From: Photobacterium halotolerans DSM 18316
GTDB taxonomy: Bacteria > Pseudomonadota > Gammaproteobacteria > Enterobacterales > Vibrionaceae
DNA: 64,000 nucleotides
Direction of reading: 5' to 3'
Assembly (NCBI RefSeq): GCF_000425165.1
Contig: NZ_AULG01000014.1
Location: 62,001-126,000 of the forward strand
The notes beneath the pieces are model-generated. The model saw only the letters and a list, made by a program, of their open reading frames with translations, did no database searches and was not told the DNA's origin. Each line of letters opens with the position of its first letter. Positions within the stretch are counted from its first letter, which is position 1. Both the position numbers and the translations under genes were made by a program. This document shows positions 26,825-35,661 of the stretch, piece after piece.

Positions 26825-29254
26825 TCAGAGAGTAGCTGCGTACACCTCAACATTGGCGGTGTCTCCTTCATGAGTCAGCAGCAAATGCACATAGCCGGCT
26901 TTTTCTGCTGTGATTTCTATGAACGCCTGATTGCCGGGATCGGTCGAAGCCGTTTCATACTTTTCGGCTGTCGGCCAGTGAGCGCTGGCGGCATAGAGGC
27001 TGACATTACCTTTCTGATCTTGCTTGGTGGGTGTCACCCAGATCCTCAGGTTTTTCCCTGCTTCAGGAACATAAAATGCCAGATAACGTTGTGCTGACAC
27101 GCTCAGGATCTGAGGTTTATCGGCTTCCAATACGACAGGTGTCAGATCATCCGCGGGCTGTGAACCGGTATGCTCACCAGGCTCACCAGATTCGACGTTG
27201 TCCGCTGTGGCTTTCAGTGTGATCTGATTGAAAGCTTCACGCCCGGTAATGCTCAGATAATAACGGCCAGGCTTGATCTTGCCATTGGCGTCGGGGGTAA
27301 TAGTCAGGGTTTCATTACTGCCGGCCGTAGAGGCTGTGAAATCATAGTCGTAGTAATGGGCGGTGCGATCATAGCTCGCGTATAGATCCGCATCGCCATC
27401 ACCTGTGATCGCAAAGGCAAGGTTACGGGTGTTGGCGGGCACATCAATATAGAAAAGTTGCTCGCTGTAAGCAGCGCCGGAAAGCGTGACAGCGCTGTTT
27501 AATGCCAGTGATCTCGCCTCATCCGGGTTTGGCTGTGGTTCTCCCGGCTGCTCCCCGTCCGTTGTCACTGTCAGTAACCAGTTATTGAACTCGCCCGCAT
27601 AGCGGGTGCCCAGCGTTTTTGCGGTTTCAGTCCATTGCGTGTAATCACCCTGACGAGCGTAAGAAAGCAAAGTGCCGACCTCATTCGGATGGTTTTCCAT
27701 CAGGAAACGTACGGCCAGATAACCCCAGCGATAGATGCGGTCCAGATCGTGCTCGTAGGTGGTGCTCAGTATGTCAGACAAGGAATAAGTTTGCTTGCGA
27801 GCCAGTTCAACGGCAGCGTCATACCCTTGCTTGTAATGCATGTACTCGGCAAAACCTTCCAGCCACCACACTGTGTGTCCCGGGCTTAACACATCGTTGA
27901 AATCACCGTAGAGATTGAAGCGGCCATCGAGATAATGCACATATTCATGTTCGAGATTGAGAATACTGTAACCTTCAGCATATTCGTTGCGGTAGGCCAC
28001 AAAACGGGCCTGATTGTCAGGGTTGACCGGATTGCCTTCCAGGTATTGCCCGCCATTATTGGTGGTATTGCCAAACAGGAAGTTAGAGTAGCTGACATAA
28101 TCGGCATTGGTGTTGAAAACGATCACCTCAACACTGTCGTTATAATCACCGGTCACCGGCTGATAGCCGCTGTTTACGACCTGATGGAAATCGGCTTCTT
28201 TATCAGCAAGGATATTGCAGGCCTCTGCAGCCTGTTCCTGCGTCATTGCCTGAGCCCGTATAATCGCCGGTCCGTCACAGTGATGGCGCAGCGGCATCAC
28301 TCTGGCTTCAAGCTGATTCTTGGCATCTTTCAGCCCGAGTGCTTCTGCCTTCTCGGGGGCAAAGTAATTGATCATTTCTGCAATACCTACCCACATTTTG
28401 TCACTCTTGCCGCCCAGCGGATAACGCTGAAGCAGTGACTCCAGAATGGCGAGCACCTGAGTTCGGGTCGATTCGTGAGGTGTTACCAGCAGTCGGCCCA
28501 TTTCACGTGCGGCATTGGTCACAATGAAATCCGCCTCAGTGCCCAACGCCCATTCGCTATTCAGAATAAACCGGTGCAGCTGTTCCAGGTACTCAGGGTG
28601 CTGTGCCAGATCATCGTAGAAACTGTCCACGCTGATATGGCCGCTCATGGCACGGAACAGGTTGTTGAGTGCGTCAACAAATTGTAGATCCTGTGCTTTT
28701 TCAGCCGTGAAATGATTCAGCAGCTGCAATTGGTTGGCCATGGTCAGAGGCAACTGACGGATGTTGTCTACCATGGTTGTCATGCTTTTCAACGCCGCGA
28801 CCTGTTCTCTGCCACCTTGGCTGGCGTAGGACGAGGTGAGAAAAGTATTAATGGTATGTGCCAGGGAGATATCTAATGCATCTGAAAAATCGCCGTACTG
28901 TCCTTTATGTGGATAACGCACGTAATACGCGGCACGGATAAATTCACCGAGGTTTTCGATGACACTGGCTTGCTGGGCTTCTCCCTGATAATTGCTGACA
29001 TGCAGCATTAACTGCTGTTGTATCTGACGGATGTTGTTCTCGCTGAACAGCGTGTTCAATGTATCAGAAGGCGCAGAGAACCAGGCCATTCTGCATTCGA
29101 GATCAGCCTGTTCAATCGTCCTGATCGGCGAAGACGAAGATGACAAGGCATCGATCTCGCAGGCCGGAGCGGCTGAGGCTGTGTTTGCGTATAACGTTGT
29201 TGAGATGAGCAGCGCCAGCGCTGAACGCTGATATCCAGAATGAAGGTATTTCAT
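26825..29254 (-). CDS. Secreted microbial collagenase (peptidase family M9)
   Basis: An 809-residue secreted zinc metalloprotease. It has a signal peptide (STTLYANTASAA, cleavage near residue 29), an M9 N-terminal activator domain (about 40-330) and a catalytic domain with HEYVH at residues 436-440 and the third zinc ligand E466 in WWLEGFAEY. Two C-terminal PPC-type beta domains follow (about 580-690 and 700-809), with an acidic linker before the last. It is expected to degrade collagen or gelatin outside the cell. A 4-residue longer start exists at 29266; neither start has a strong ribosome site. Confidence 0.93.
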   Translation of the reverse strand: MKYLHSGYQRSALALLISTTLYANTASAAPACEIDALSSSSSPIRTIEQADLECRMAWFSAPSDTLNTLFSENNIRQIQQQLMLHVSNYQGEAQQASVIENLGEFIRAAYYVRYPHKGQYGDFSDALDISLAHTINTFLTSSYASQGGREQVAALKSMTTMVDNIRQLPLTMANQLQLLNHFTAEKAQDLQFVDALNNLFRAMSGHISVDSFYDDLAQHPEYLEQLHRFILNSEWALGTEADFIVTNAAREMGRLLVTPHESTRTQVLAILESLLQRYPLGGKSDKMWVGIAEMINYFAPEKAEALGLKDAKNQLEARVMPLRHHCDGPAIIRAQAMTQEQAAEACNILADKEADFHQVVNSGYQPVTGDYNDSVEVIVFNTNADYVSYSNFLFGNTTNNGGQYLEGNPVNPDNQARFVAYRNEYAEGYSILNLEHEYVHYLDGRFNLYGDFNDVLSPGHTVWWLEGFAEYMHYKQGYDAAVELARKQTYSLSDILSTTYEHDLDRIYRWGYLAVRFLMENHPNEVGTLLSYARQGDYTQWTETAKTLGTRYAGEFNNWLLTVTTDGEQPGEPQPNPDEARSLALNSAVTLSGAAYSEQLFYIDVPANTRNLAFAITGDGDADLYASYDRTAHYYDYDFTASTAGSNETLTITPDANGKIKPGRYYLSITGREAFNQITLKATADNVESGEPGEHTGSQPADDLTPVVLEADKPQILSVSAQRYLAFYVPEAGKNLRIWVTPTKQDQKGNVSLYAASAHWPTAEKYETASTDPGNQAFIEITAEKAGYVHLLLTHEGDTANVEVYAATL

Positions 29255-29378
29255 ATGGCCAACCATTTGATTTATATCTATTAAGGTAAGCCGCCTGTTA
29301 TACCATCAGGAAATAATTGCGCATCAGGTTGAATATTAAACTAAGAGATCGGTCCACAAATAAACGAAAAAGGAAACA

Positions 29379-29398
29379 GCCTGACATTGTTGTCAGGC
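29379..29398 (-). terminator. Hairpin upstream of the collagenase
   Basis: GCCTGACA (29379-29386) pairs perfectly with TGTCAGGC (29391-29398) around TTGT. On the minus strand a T-rich stretch (TGTTTCCTTTTT) follows. It is probably a second terminator behind the small exported-protein gene. Confidence 0.55.
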
Positions 29399-29476
29399 AA
29401 GTACAAAAAAGCAGGGCAGAGATTAACTCTCACCAGCAGAAAGGGTGAAGTGGCTGGGCGCAGGTGCAGGTATAGC

Positions 29477-29498
29477 AAAAGGCGCGAATAAACGCGCC
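29477..29498 (-). terminator. Intrinsic terminator of the 105-residue exported-protein gene
   Basis: GGCGCG (29481-29486) and CGCGCC (29493-29498) form a GC stem with an AATAAA loop. On the minus strand TTTT follows. It lies 33 bp after the stop of the minus-strand gene. Confidence 0.65.
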
Positions 29499-29530
29499 AG
29501 TGCCAGTGGAAAGTAGTGGTAGTTGCTGAA

Positions 29531-29848
29531 TTATCGGCTTGATGGAATCAGACGTTGAACCGCAAATGTCTCGCCACCTTGTTCAGAAATATTGATGGTG
29601 AGCGTGTGGGCCGCTTCTCTGTGGCTGTAAACAAACACACGCCCGTCTTTTTTGGTTTTGTAATGGGATTTCTGGTTTGGCACAGAGACATCAACATTGG
29701 CCTGCGGTACGCCCTCTTTTTCTACGAACACCCACGCCCCGCCTTTTAAAGGCGTAACTTGTACAGTGAGTGACTCTTTTAAATCGGCGAATGCTGAACC
29801 GGAAAATGCGATGGCGGCTGTGAACAGTGCTGCAAGAAAGGTTTTCAT
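29531..29848 (-). CDS. Small periplasmic beta-sandwich-like protein, unknown
   Basis: 105 residues with a clear signal peptide (MKTFLAALFTAAIAFSGSAFA, cleavage after residue 21). The mature part, with VPQANVDVSVPNQKSHYKTKKDGRVFVYSH as its core (in two stretches), resembles a single carboxypeptidase-regulatory or Ig-like beta domain. No cysteines are present. No specific family was recognised. It appears monocistronic with its own terminator. Confidence 0.7.
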   Translation of the reverse strand: MKTFLAALFTAAIAFSGSAFADLKESLTVQVTPLKGGAWVFVEKEGVPQANVDVSVPNQKSHYKTKKDGRVFVYSHREAAHTLTINISEQGGETFAVQRLIPSSR

Positions 29849-30058
29849 AGTGTGACTCCGACAATTGATTCAGATGAAGAAGGATGTTTTAAAGCATGTA
29901 GCTATACTAAGTGTGATTTTGGTCACGTTACAGTGTGTTTTTTCTTCCATCTTGTTCGGTTTTTTCGAATGAGTGGTGTGTATGATCTGGATTGATTTTA
30001 AGTGTTTGATACTATGCTACTTATTATCAAAATGAAGATGAAGCAGGATGAAGTAAGC

Positions 30059-30517
30059 ATGGACATTTACCCGATTCGACTAAGAAAAGCGACATGGGCA
30101 GATATGGACTTTTTGTTGGAATTGCGTGATCAGACTATGCGACAGCATTTGCAAAAGGCAGGTGCACCGACAGACAAAGATGCCTATAAAAACCGAATTC
30201 TTTATCATTTTGATGACGCGCAAATTGTGGAAATAGCCGATAAGCGTGTTGGCTTGTTTAAAGCATTTTATCAGGCAGATTTGAACCAGTGGTATCTGGC
30301 TCAGATTCAAATCCTTCCCGAGTATCAGAGTCATAAAATAGGCTGGGCACTTATCACTGAGCTGATAACTAAAGCGACGGACAATAATGAGTCTGTAGCC
30401 TTAAGCGTATTAAAAGACAGCCCAGCCCGGCGTTTATATGAACGTCTTGGCTTCCAGTGTGTGAGCGAATCTGAACTTGAATTCAATATGCTTTTTCACT
30501 CAGTTGACAGGGAGTAA
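30059..30517 (+). CDS. GNAT-family N-acetyltransferase
   Basis: A 152-residue acyltransferase. The acetyl-CoA loop region is recognisable (IQILPEYQSHKIGWALITEL, a slightly divergent Q/R-x-x-G-x-G/A) and the C-terminal SPARRLYERLGFQCVSE is a GNAT signature. The substrate is unknown. The frame extends to 30002, but ATG at 30059 has AGGA upstream and gives the usual domain start (IRLRKATWADMDFLLEL). Confidence 0.85.
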   Translation: MDIYPIRLRKATWADMDFLLELRDQTMRQHLQKAGAPTDKDAYKNRILYHFDDAQIVEIADKRVGLFKAFYQADLNQWYLAQIQILPEYQSHKIGWALITELITKATDNNESVALSVLKDSPARRLYERLGFQCVSESELEFNMLFHSVDRE

Positions 30518-30937
30518 CTATGGTGGTGATACGGATGATAGGTTACCTGAGATCTGCGGATGAGTGAAAATCCAAGTCTTTATATCCAGTGTCGTCTTAA
30601 TTTATTGATTTTAAATTGTTATTTTATTCTTTGTCCATTCACTTAAATGTAACTGACTTTATTGTTTTTTACATGTCTTTTCCTGGCTATCTCGCAATAT
30701 AAACTTTTGGTTGAGTGCAAGCCGTGTTCTTTCATTAGCCCTTATTCTGGCAGGGCTATATTCAACTCAAACAACAATTATTCCATTTTTTTGGAAACTA
30801 TGTGGTGTGATTCTTGACGCGACGTTGAGTGACCAGGGTGCAGTTTCACTTACTGTTAACAAGGACAAGTCAGTAAGCGAGTGCGAAGTATCCGGTCAGT
30901 GAGTCACCCATTTTCAGTTGGGCAAGGTTGGGACATT
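30518..30937. other. Gene-free region before the ebo operon
   Basis: 420 bp of mostly AT-rich sequence. It must contain the ebo promoter, but no convincing -35/-10 pair was found. A 63-codon TTG frame (30711-30902) encodes a hydrophobic start followed by a polar tail; it has no ribosome site and is not called. Confidence 0.5.
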
Positions 30938-32854
30938 ATGGATACATTTCAACGAACAGGCACTGGCTTGCTGCTTTACTGTGCAGGAGTAATGGCCTTG
31001 ATCATCGTCAGCTTTTTGTTATTCGAACAGGATGCTATGCGATGGGTGTCATCAGCCATCTCTGAGTTGTCCGGTTATCACGGTTCCGGGCTTTTTCTGC
31101 TCTTTCTTTTTGTTGTCACCTTACTGACCTTTGACATTATCCTGCCAGTTCCTTCGAGCGTCGTGGCCATGTTTGCTGTGGCCGTTTTAGGCCCGTTATC
31201 TGGCGGGCTTTCTGTCTGGCTGGGGCTGACACTGGCTTGCTGCGTCGGGTACTGGCTCGGCGACTGTTCTGAAAAATGGATTGGAACACGCTGGTTATCT
31301 GTTAAAGAACGTCAAAAGGCACGGCAATTGGCGGACAAAATGGGGGGCGGTGCGCTCATTATGATGCGGGGTGTGCCTGTACTTGCTGAAACATCAGTGA
31401 TTGCGGCCGGTATGGTTCAGTACCCCTTCATCAAATTCCTGGTGCTAACGTCGCTGGCTAACAGTTGGTTGGCGGGGGCTTATGCGTATGTCAGCCTCTA
31501 TGGTGACAAGCGTGATCCTTTTCTGCTGGTGGTAGCCGGCAGTGTGCTGATTCCGGTTATTGGCTGGCTGCTGCAGAGATTCTGGCAACGTGTGACTTTA
31601 ACGACCGGCACATCGACATCAGACATTCAGCCGTCAGCAACAGAAATCCAGACAATCAAAGCCCGCTTCACGGTTCAGTATCAATACCCCATCTGTTTTA
31701 CTCACGATGTATTTTCCCTCAGTAACTCTGATTTATTGACGCTCTTGCTCAGAGCCCGCCGGGAAGAGGCGGCTCAAGGCTGTGTTTTGATCGTTGATCA
31801 GGGCGTAGTGAATGAAAGTCCTGACTGGCTGGAACGGGCGCAGGCTTATTTTCAGCAACACCACCAATACATACACCTGAAAGGGCAACCATTGGTAGTG
31901 AGAGGCGGGGAGGCGATAAAACAGGCATCGCAAACAGACAAGCTTTATCAGTACCTGCTGAAACACCAGATTGACAGACACAATGTGGTTATTGCAGTGG
32001 GCGGCGGTGCTGTGCTCGACACTGTGGGTTATGTGTGCGCTACGTTTCACCGCGGCATTAAATTACTGCGGATGCCAAGTACAGTACTGGCCCAGAATGA
32101 CGCGGGTGTCGGGGTAAAAAATGGTGTGAACGGTTATGGTGCAAAGAACCTTATCGGTACATTTTGTCCGCCATTCGCGGTTCTTAACGACTTTTCGCTG
32201 CTCAATACCTTGTCATATCGTGATCGTCGTGCTGGTCTGGCGGAAGCGGTGAAAGTAGCCGCCATTCGCAGTGCTGAATTTTTCGACTGGCTGGAAAACA
32301 ACGCGCATTCGCTGAATACCTTTGACGATCAGGCCACCCAATTTGCCATCGCGCGGTGTGCCGAGCTGCACATTAACCAGATTACGCTTGCCGGTGATCC
32401 CTTTGAAACAGGAAACGCCCGCCCGCTGGATTATGGTCACTGGGCCGCACATAAACTGGAAGCCATGAGCCACTATGAGTGTCGTCACGGCGAAGCCGTT
32501 GCGATAGGCATGGCACTGGATGCGTATTATGCGACAGAGATCGGTCTGTTGAGTCCAAGTGATCAGCAAAGGCTGATTCAGCTGCTGACAGCACTCGGTT
32601 TTTCCTTGTGGCATCCGGCACTGGATCAGTGTGATAAACAGGGGCAGCCTGTGGTGTTTCAGGGCCTGGAAGATTTCCGGCAGCATCTCGGCGGCCAGTT
32701 ATGTGTCACGCTTTTGTCGTCTGTCGGGGTAGGTATCGAAGTGCACGACATTGATGCAGACCGGTTGTTCATTGCGTTGCTGGCCCTGAAACGTGATCAT
32801 CAGGCTGACGTCGCTGCGCAAAGTGAATCCCTCAGCTGGTCGGAGGTGGGTTAA
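30938..32854 (+). CDS. eboD: EboD-like sugar-phosphate cyclase with N-terminal DedA/VTT membrane domain
   Basis: 638 residues in two parts. Residues about 10-215 form a multi-span membrane module of the DedA/VTT (SNARE-associated) type, with ILPVPSSVVAMFAVAVLG and the GYWLGD segment. Residues about 235-615 are a 3-dehydroquinate-synthase-like cyclase: nucleotide-binding GGGAVLD (355-361), STVLAQND, KNLIG, and metal ligands E436, H501 and H517. Such cyclases are the EboD component of ebo clusters. The fusion would anchor the cyclase at the inner membrane. ATG at 30938 is preferred over the frame start at 30881. Its stop overlaps the next start (TAATG). Confidence 0.88.
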   Translation: MDTFQRTGTGLLLYCAGVMALIIVSFLLFEQDAMRWVSSAISELSGYHGSGLFLLFLFVVTLLTFDIILPVPSSVVAMFAVAVLGPLSGGLSVWLGLTLACCVGYWLGDCSEKWIGTRWLSVKERQKARQLADKMGGGALIMMRGVPVLAETSVIAAGMVQYPFIKFLVLTSLANSWLAGAYAYVSLYGDKRDPFLLVVAGSVLIPVIGWLLQRFWQRVTLTTGTSTSDIQPSATEIQTIKARFTVQYQYPICFTHDVFSLSNSDLLTLLLRARREEAAQGCVLIVDQGVVNESPDWLERAQAYFQQHHQYIHLKGQPLVVRGGEAIKQASQTDKLYQYLLKHQIDRHNVVIAVGGGAVLDTVGYVCATFHRGIKLLRMPSTVLAQNDAGVGVKNGVNGYGAKNLIGTFCPPFAVLNDFSLLNTLSYRDRRAGLAEAVKVAAIRSAEFFDWLENNAHSLNTFDDQATQFAIARCAELHINQITLAGDPFETGNARPLDYGHWAAHKLEAMSHYECRHGEAVAIGMALDAYYATEIGLLSPSDQQRLIQLLTALGFSLWHPALDQCDKQGQPVVFQGLEDFRQHLGGQLCVTLLSSVGVGIEVHDIDADRLFIALLALKRDHQADVAAQSESLSWSEVG

Positions 32855-33789
32855 TGCGGCTGCATACCTGGCTGACACTCGGTCGCGCATCCAATCTGCC
32901 CAGCGTCTGGAGCAATGTGTTTGCTGCAGCGTTGATCGCGCAGGCCAGTCTGGGCAATGAGGCTCTGAGTACCGGAGCAATGGACAACGAAGAATGGATA
33001 CCGGGCAGTGTGAGCCTGCAGATCATACTCTGGACCGGTTGCCTGTTATCACTCTCACTGATGTATCTGGCCGGTATGTTTCTCAATGATGCCTTTGATG
33101 CCAATTGGGACAGGCATAATAACAATGCCAGGCCAATTACTCAGGGCAAGGTATCTGCGACTGCAGTCTGGCTCAATGGTTTGGCTATGCTGGCGCTGGG
33201 AATTGGCCTGGCAGGCAGTGTGTATCAGCGGGCTGTTCCCGAACAGGCGACATATGGCTGGGTTGCTGTTGGTTTACTGGCGGCATTAATACTGCTGTAT
33301 AACCGGGTACACAAGCAATTCAGGCACAGTGCGGTGCTGATGGGCGGATGCCGTTTAGGCGTCTATCTGGTTGCCGCATTAATGCTGGCAGATATCACCC
33401 CAGAACTATTTCTCGCGGCACTGGCGCTGTGTCTCTATATCAGTGGAATCACCTATGTCGCCCGTGAAGAGCACACCAACAAAGTGTCTCAGATCGGGTC
33501 AGTCGGCTTGCTTTTCCTGCCTGTTATTCTGGTCAGTTTTCTTGGTTATACCTTCCCCTATTTCTGGCTCTATGCCTGCTGTTTGAGTCTGTATTTGCTT
33601 TATACCATGCAGCGATGCCTGTTCACTCCGCACAAAAATGTACGGGGCTTTATCGGCGGGCTGCTTGCTGCTGTACCGCTGCTGGATGGCTTAATGCTTG
33701 CCAGTATGAATTTGATTCTGCCGAGCCTGTTGTGCGTGGCGGTGTTTTTTATCATGCCTGGTTTACAGAAGTGGATACAGGCAACCTGA
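32854..33789 (+). CDS. eboC: UbiA-family prenyltransferase EboC
   Basis: A 311-residue inner-membrane protein with about eight to nine spans. The first aspartate-rich motif is intact, NDAFDANWD at residues 78-86, followed by RPITQG. The region of the second motif reads REEHTNKVSQIG rather than a canonical DxxxD, so prenyl-diphosphate chemistry may be modified. In ebo clusters this is EboC. It starts within the TAA of the preceding gene and is followed by eboA after 16 bp. Confidence 0.87.
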   Translation: MRLHTWLTLGRASNLPSVWSNVFAAALIAQASLGNEALSTGAMDNEEWIPGSVSLQIILWTGCLLSLSLMYLAGMFLNDAFDANWDRHNNNARPITQGKVSATAVWLNGLAMLALGIGLAGSVYQRAVPEQATYGWVAVGLLAALILLYNRVHKQFRHSAVLMGGCRLGVYLVAALMLADITPELFLAALALCLYISGITYVAREEHTNKVSQIGSVGLLFLPVILVSFLGYTFPYFWLYACCLSLYLLYTMQRCLFTPHKNVRGFIGGLLAAVPLLDGLMLASMNLILPSLLCVAVFFIMPGLQKWIQAT

Positions 33790-33805
33790 CGTGTGAGACC
33801 AAGTC

Positions 33806-34750
33806 ATGCATTCACGACGTTTCGATACGCCGCTCAGCCCTTTTTCACCCGACGCACTGCAAAGTGAGCTGGCGGTAGCCCTGACTCCTGAAGCCCGAAC
33901 CTGGCTGCAGGTCGCCAGAGATAAGATTCTCGGCACCAAATCTGTGGAGGACGCGGTATCCGCTTTACTGCTCACCAGTGCCATGGCGCGGCGAAAATTG
34001 GGAGAGCAGGCGCTGCCTTATCAGCCGGAAGGAACAGATTGGCAGGTGGATCAGGCCGGGCGTCTGCTTCTGTTACTGACCTTGAGAACCATAGTGCCTG
34101 CAGCAAACTGGAGCGACGTGCTGTTCTCTGCCTATCGCCAGTTTGACGAAAACGAGAAGATTGTCGTTGTCAGGGCGCTGGACTGGCTGTCCAGTCATCA
34201 CGAACTGAACCGGATTGCGCACGAAACAGCCCGTACTAATGATGTGAATCTGTTTGCGGCACTGGCGCTGAACAACGCCTACCCGGTGAAGTATTTCAAC
34301 GAGCGGGCGTTTCATCAGTTAGTGCTCAAGGCGCTGTTTCTTGATTTGAATATTGAATCAGTCAGAGGGTTGCCACTGCGTCAGTCGGTTGAACTGACAC
34401 AACTTTGTGCTGATCTGGTGCAGGAGCGATTACTGGCTGAACGTGCAGTCCCCGAGTCTGTCTGGCTGGGGATGCGCTTTCGGTATTTGTCCGACAGTGG
34501 CAAAGAGACCTATCTGGCTTATGTTTTTTCCGAATCTGATGCTCATCAGTATTACACCTTACTGGCACTGGCTAATAATGGTGCACTGGATTGCCCGGAT
34601 TCACTCTGGCAAAGGCTTTCAGCAAGGCATTCACCGTCGCTTACCAGCGAGGTGAAACAACTGATTGATCACCTTCTGACCGCGTCTCGCTTTGACCATT
34701 CTCAATCGCTTTCTTCACTCACCGGGTACTTCAATCATGACATATTTTGA
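33806..34750 (+). CDS. eboA: EboA-family protein
   Basis: A 314-residue soluble, helix-rich protein without a signal peptide or catalytic motif. SVEDAVSALLLTSAMARRKLG and WSVDLFSAYR-like segments (here NWSDVLFSAYRQFDENEKI) fit EboA, the marker family of the ebo cluster, whose biochemical role is unknown. Identification leans on position between eboC and the TatD gene as much as on sequence. The last 14 bp overlap the start of eboB. Confidence 0.8.
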   Translation: MHSRRFDTPLSPFSPDALQSELAVALTPEARTWLQVARDKILGTKSVEDAVSALLLTSAMARRKLGEQALPYQPEGTDWQVDQAGRLLLLLTLRTIVPAANWSDVLFSAYRQFDENEKIVVVRALDWLSSHHELNRIAHETARTNDVNLFAALALNNAYPVKYFNERAFHQLVLKALFLDLNIESVRGLPLRQSVELTQLCADLVQERLLAERAVPESVWLGMRFRYLSDSGKETYLAYVFSESDAHQYYTLLALANNGALDCPDSLWQRLSARHSPSLTSEVKQLIDHLLTASRFDHSQSLSSLTGYFNHDIF

Positions 34751-35621
34751 TCCGCATATTCACATGGTGTCACGCACAACGGACGATTATCAGCGTATGT
34801 ACGCCGCCGGTATTGTCGGCGTTATTGAGCCGGCTTTCTGGCAGGGGCAGCCACGGACTTCTGTGGGTAGTTTCATTGATTATTTTGACACTTTGTTAGG
34901 CTGGGAAAGGTTCAGGGCCAGCCAGTTTGGTATCCATCATTACTGCACTATGGGACTGAATCCCAAAGAAGCTAACGATCTGGGACTGGCGAACGAGGTC
35001 ATGGCTGTGCTGCCACGCTTTCTGGCAAAAGACGGTGTGGTTGCCGTTGGCGAGATCGGCTACGACGATATTACACCTGAAGAAGAGCTGTTCATGGCGG
35101 AACAAATGCAGCTCGCGATGGAGTTTGAACTGCCGGTACTGGTCCACACCCCGCACAGAGACAAAATTGGCGGAACGAAACGTACTATTGCCTTGATCCG
35201 CGAAGTGGGCATTCCTGAACACATGGTCATTATCGATCACCTGAATGAACAGACGCTGCCTCTGGTAATGGAAACCGACTGCTGGCGCGGCCACTCTATC
35301 TATCCCAATACCAAGATGTCTGAACAACGCATGGTCGCGCTGCTGAAAGAGTACGGACTGGAAAAAATGGTAGTGAACAGTGCCGCAGACTGGGGATGCA
35401 GTGATCCGCTCAAAGTGCCGAAAACAGGCGCAGCGATGCGGCAGGCGGGGTACAGCGATGCCGAGATCACCAAAGTGCTGTTTGATAACCCGATAGATTT
35501 CTTTGCTCAAAGCGGACGTATCAGCAAAGAAGACGTCAGCGTTCCCATCAGCGTTGATCAGACCAGATTGTGGGAATCCAACTCGGCGCTGCGCGGGCAA
35601 ACACCCATAGTCGAAAGCTGA
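34737..35621 (+). CDS. eboB: TatD-family metal-dependent hydrolase EboB
   Basis: A 294-residue TIM-barrel amidohydrolase-like protein. The metal site is visible: DPHIH at residues 5-9, GEIGYDD, LVHTPHRDK, VIIDHLNE and SAADWG. This is the EboB component. A cytosolic hydrolase acting on the pathway intermediate is plausible; the substrate is unknown. An earlier in-frame ATG at 34692 would overlap eboA by 59 bp, so ATG 34737, matching the family N-terminus, is preferred. Confidence 0.88.
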   Translation: MTYFDPHIHMVSRTTDDYQRMYAAGIVGVIEPAFWQGQPRTSVGSFIDYFDTLLGWERFRASQFGIHHYCTMGLNPKEANDLGLANEVMAVLPRFLAKDGVVAVGEIGYDDITPEEELFMAEQMQLAMEFELPVLVHTPHRDKIGGTKRTIALIREVGIPEHMVIIDHLNEQTLPLVMETDCWRGHSIYPNTKMSEQRMVALLKEYGLEKMVVNSAADWGCSDPLKVPKTGAAMRQAGYSDAEITKVLFDNPIDFFAQSGRISKEDVSVPISVDQTRLWESNSALRGQTPIVES

Positions 35622-35661
35622 CGGCAATCCCAGAAATCAAATCACAAGGAGTGGTGTACAT

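Noticed and set aside
30711-30902. 63-codon ORF before the ebo operon
   Set aside because: TTG start without a ribosome site; the sequence reads as spacer and the region must contain the operon promoter.
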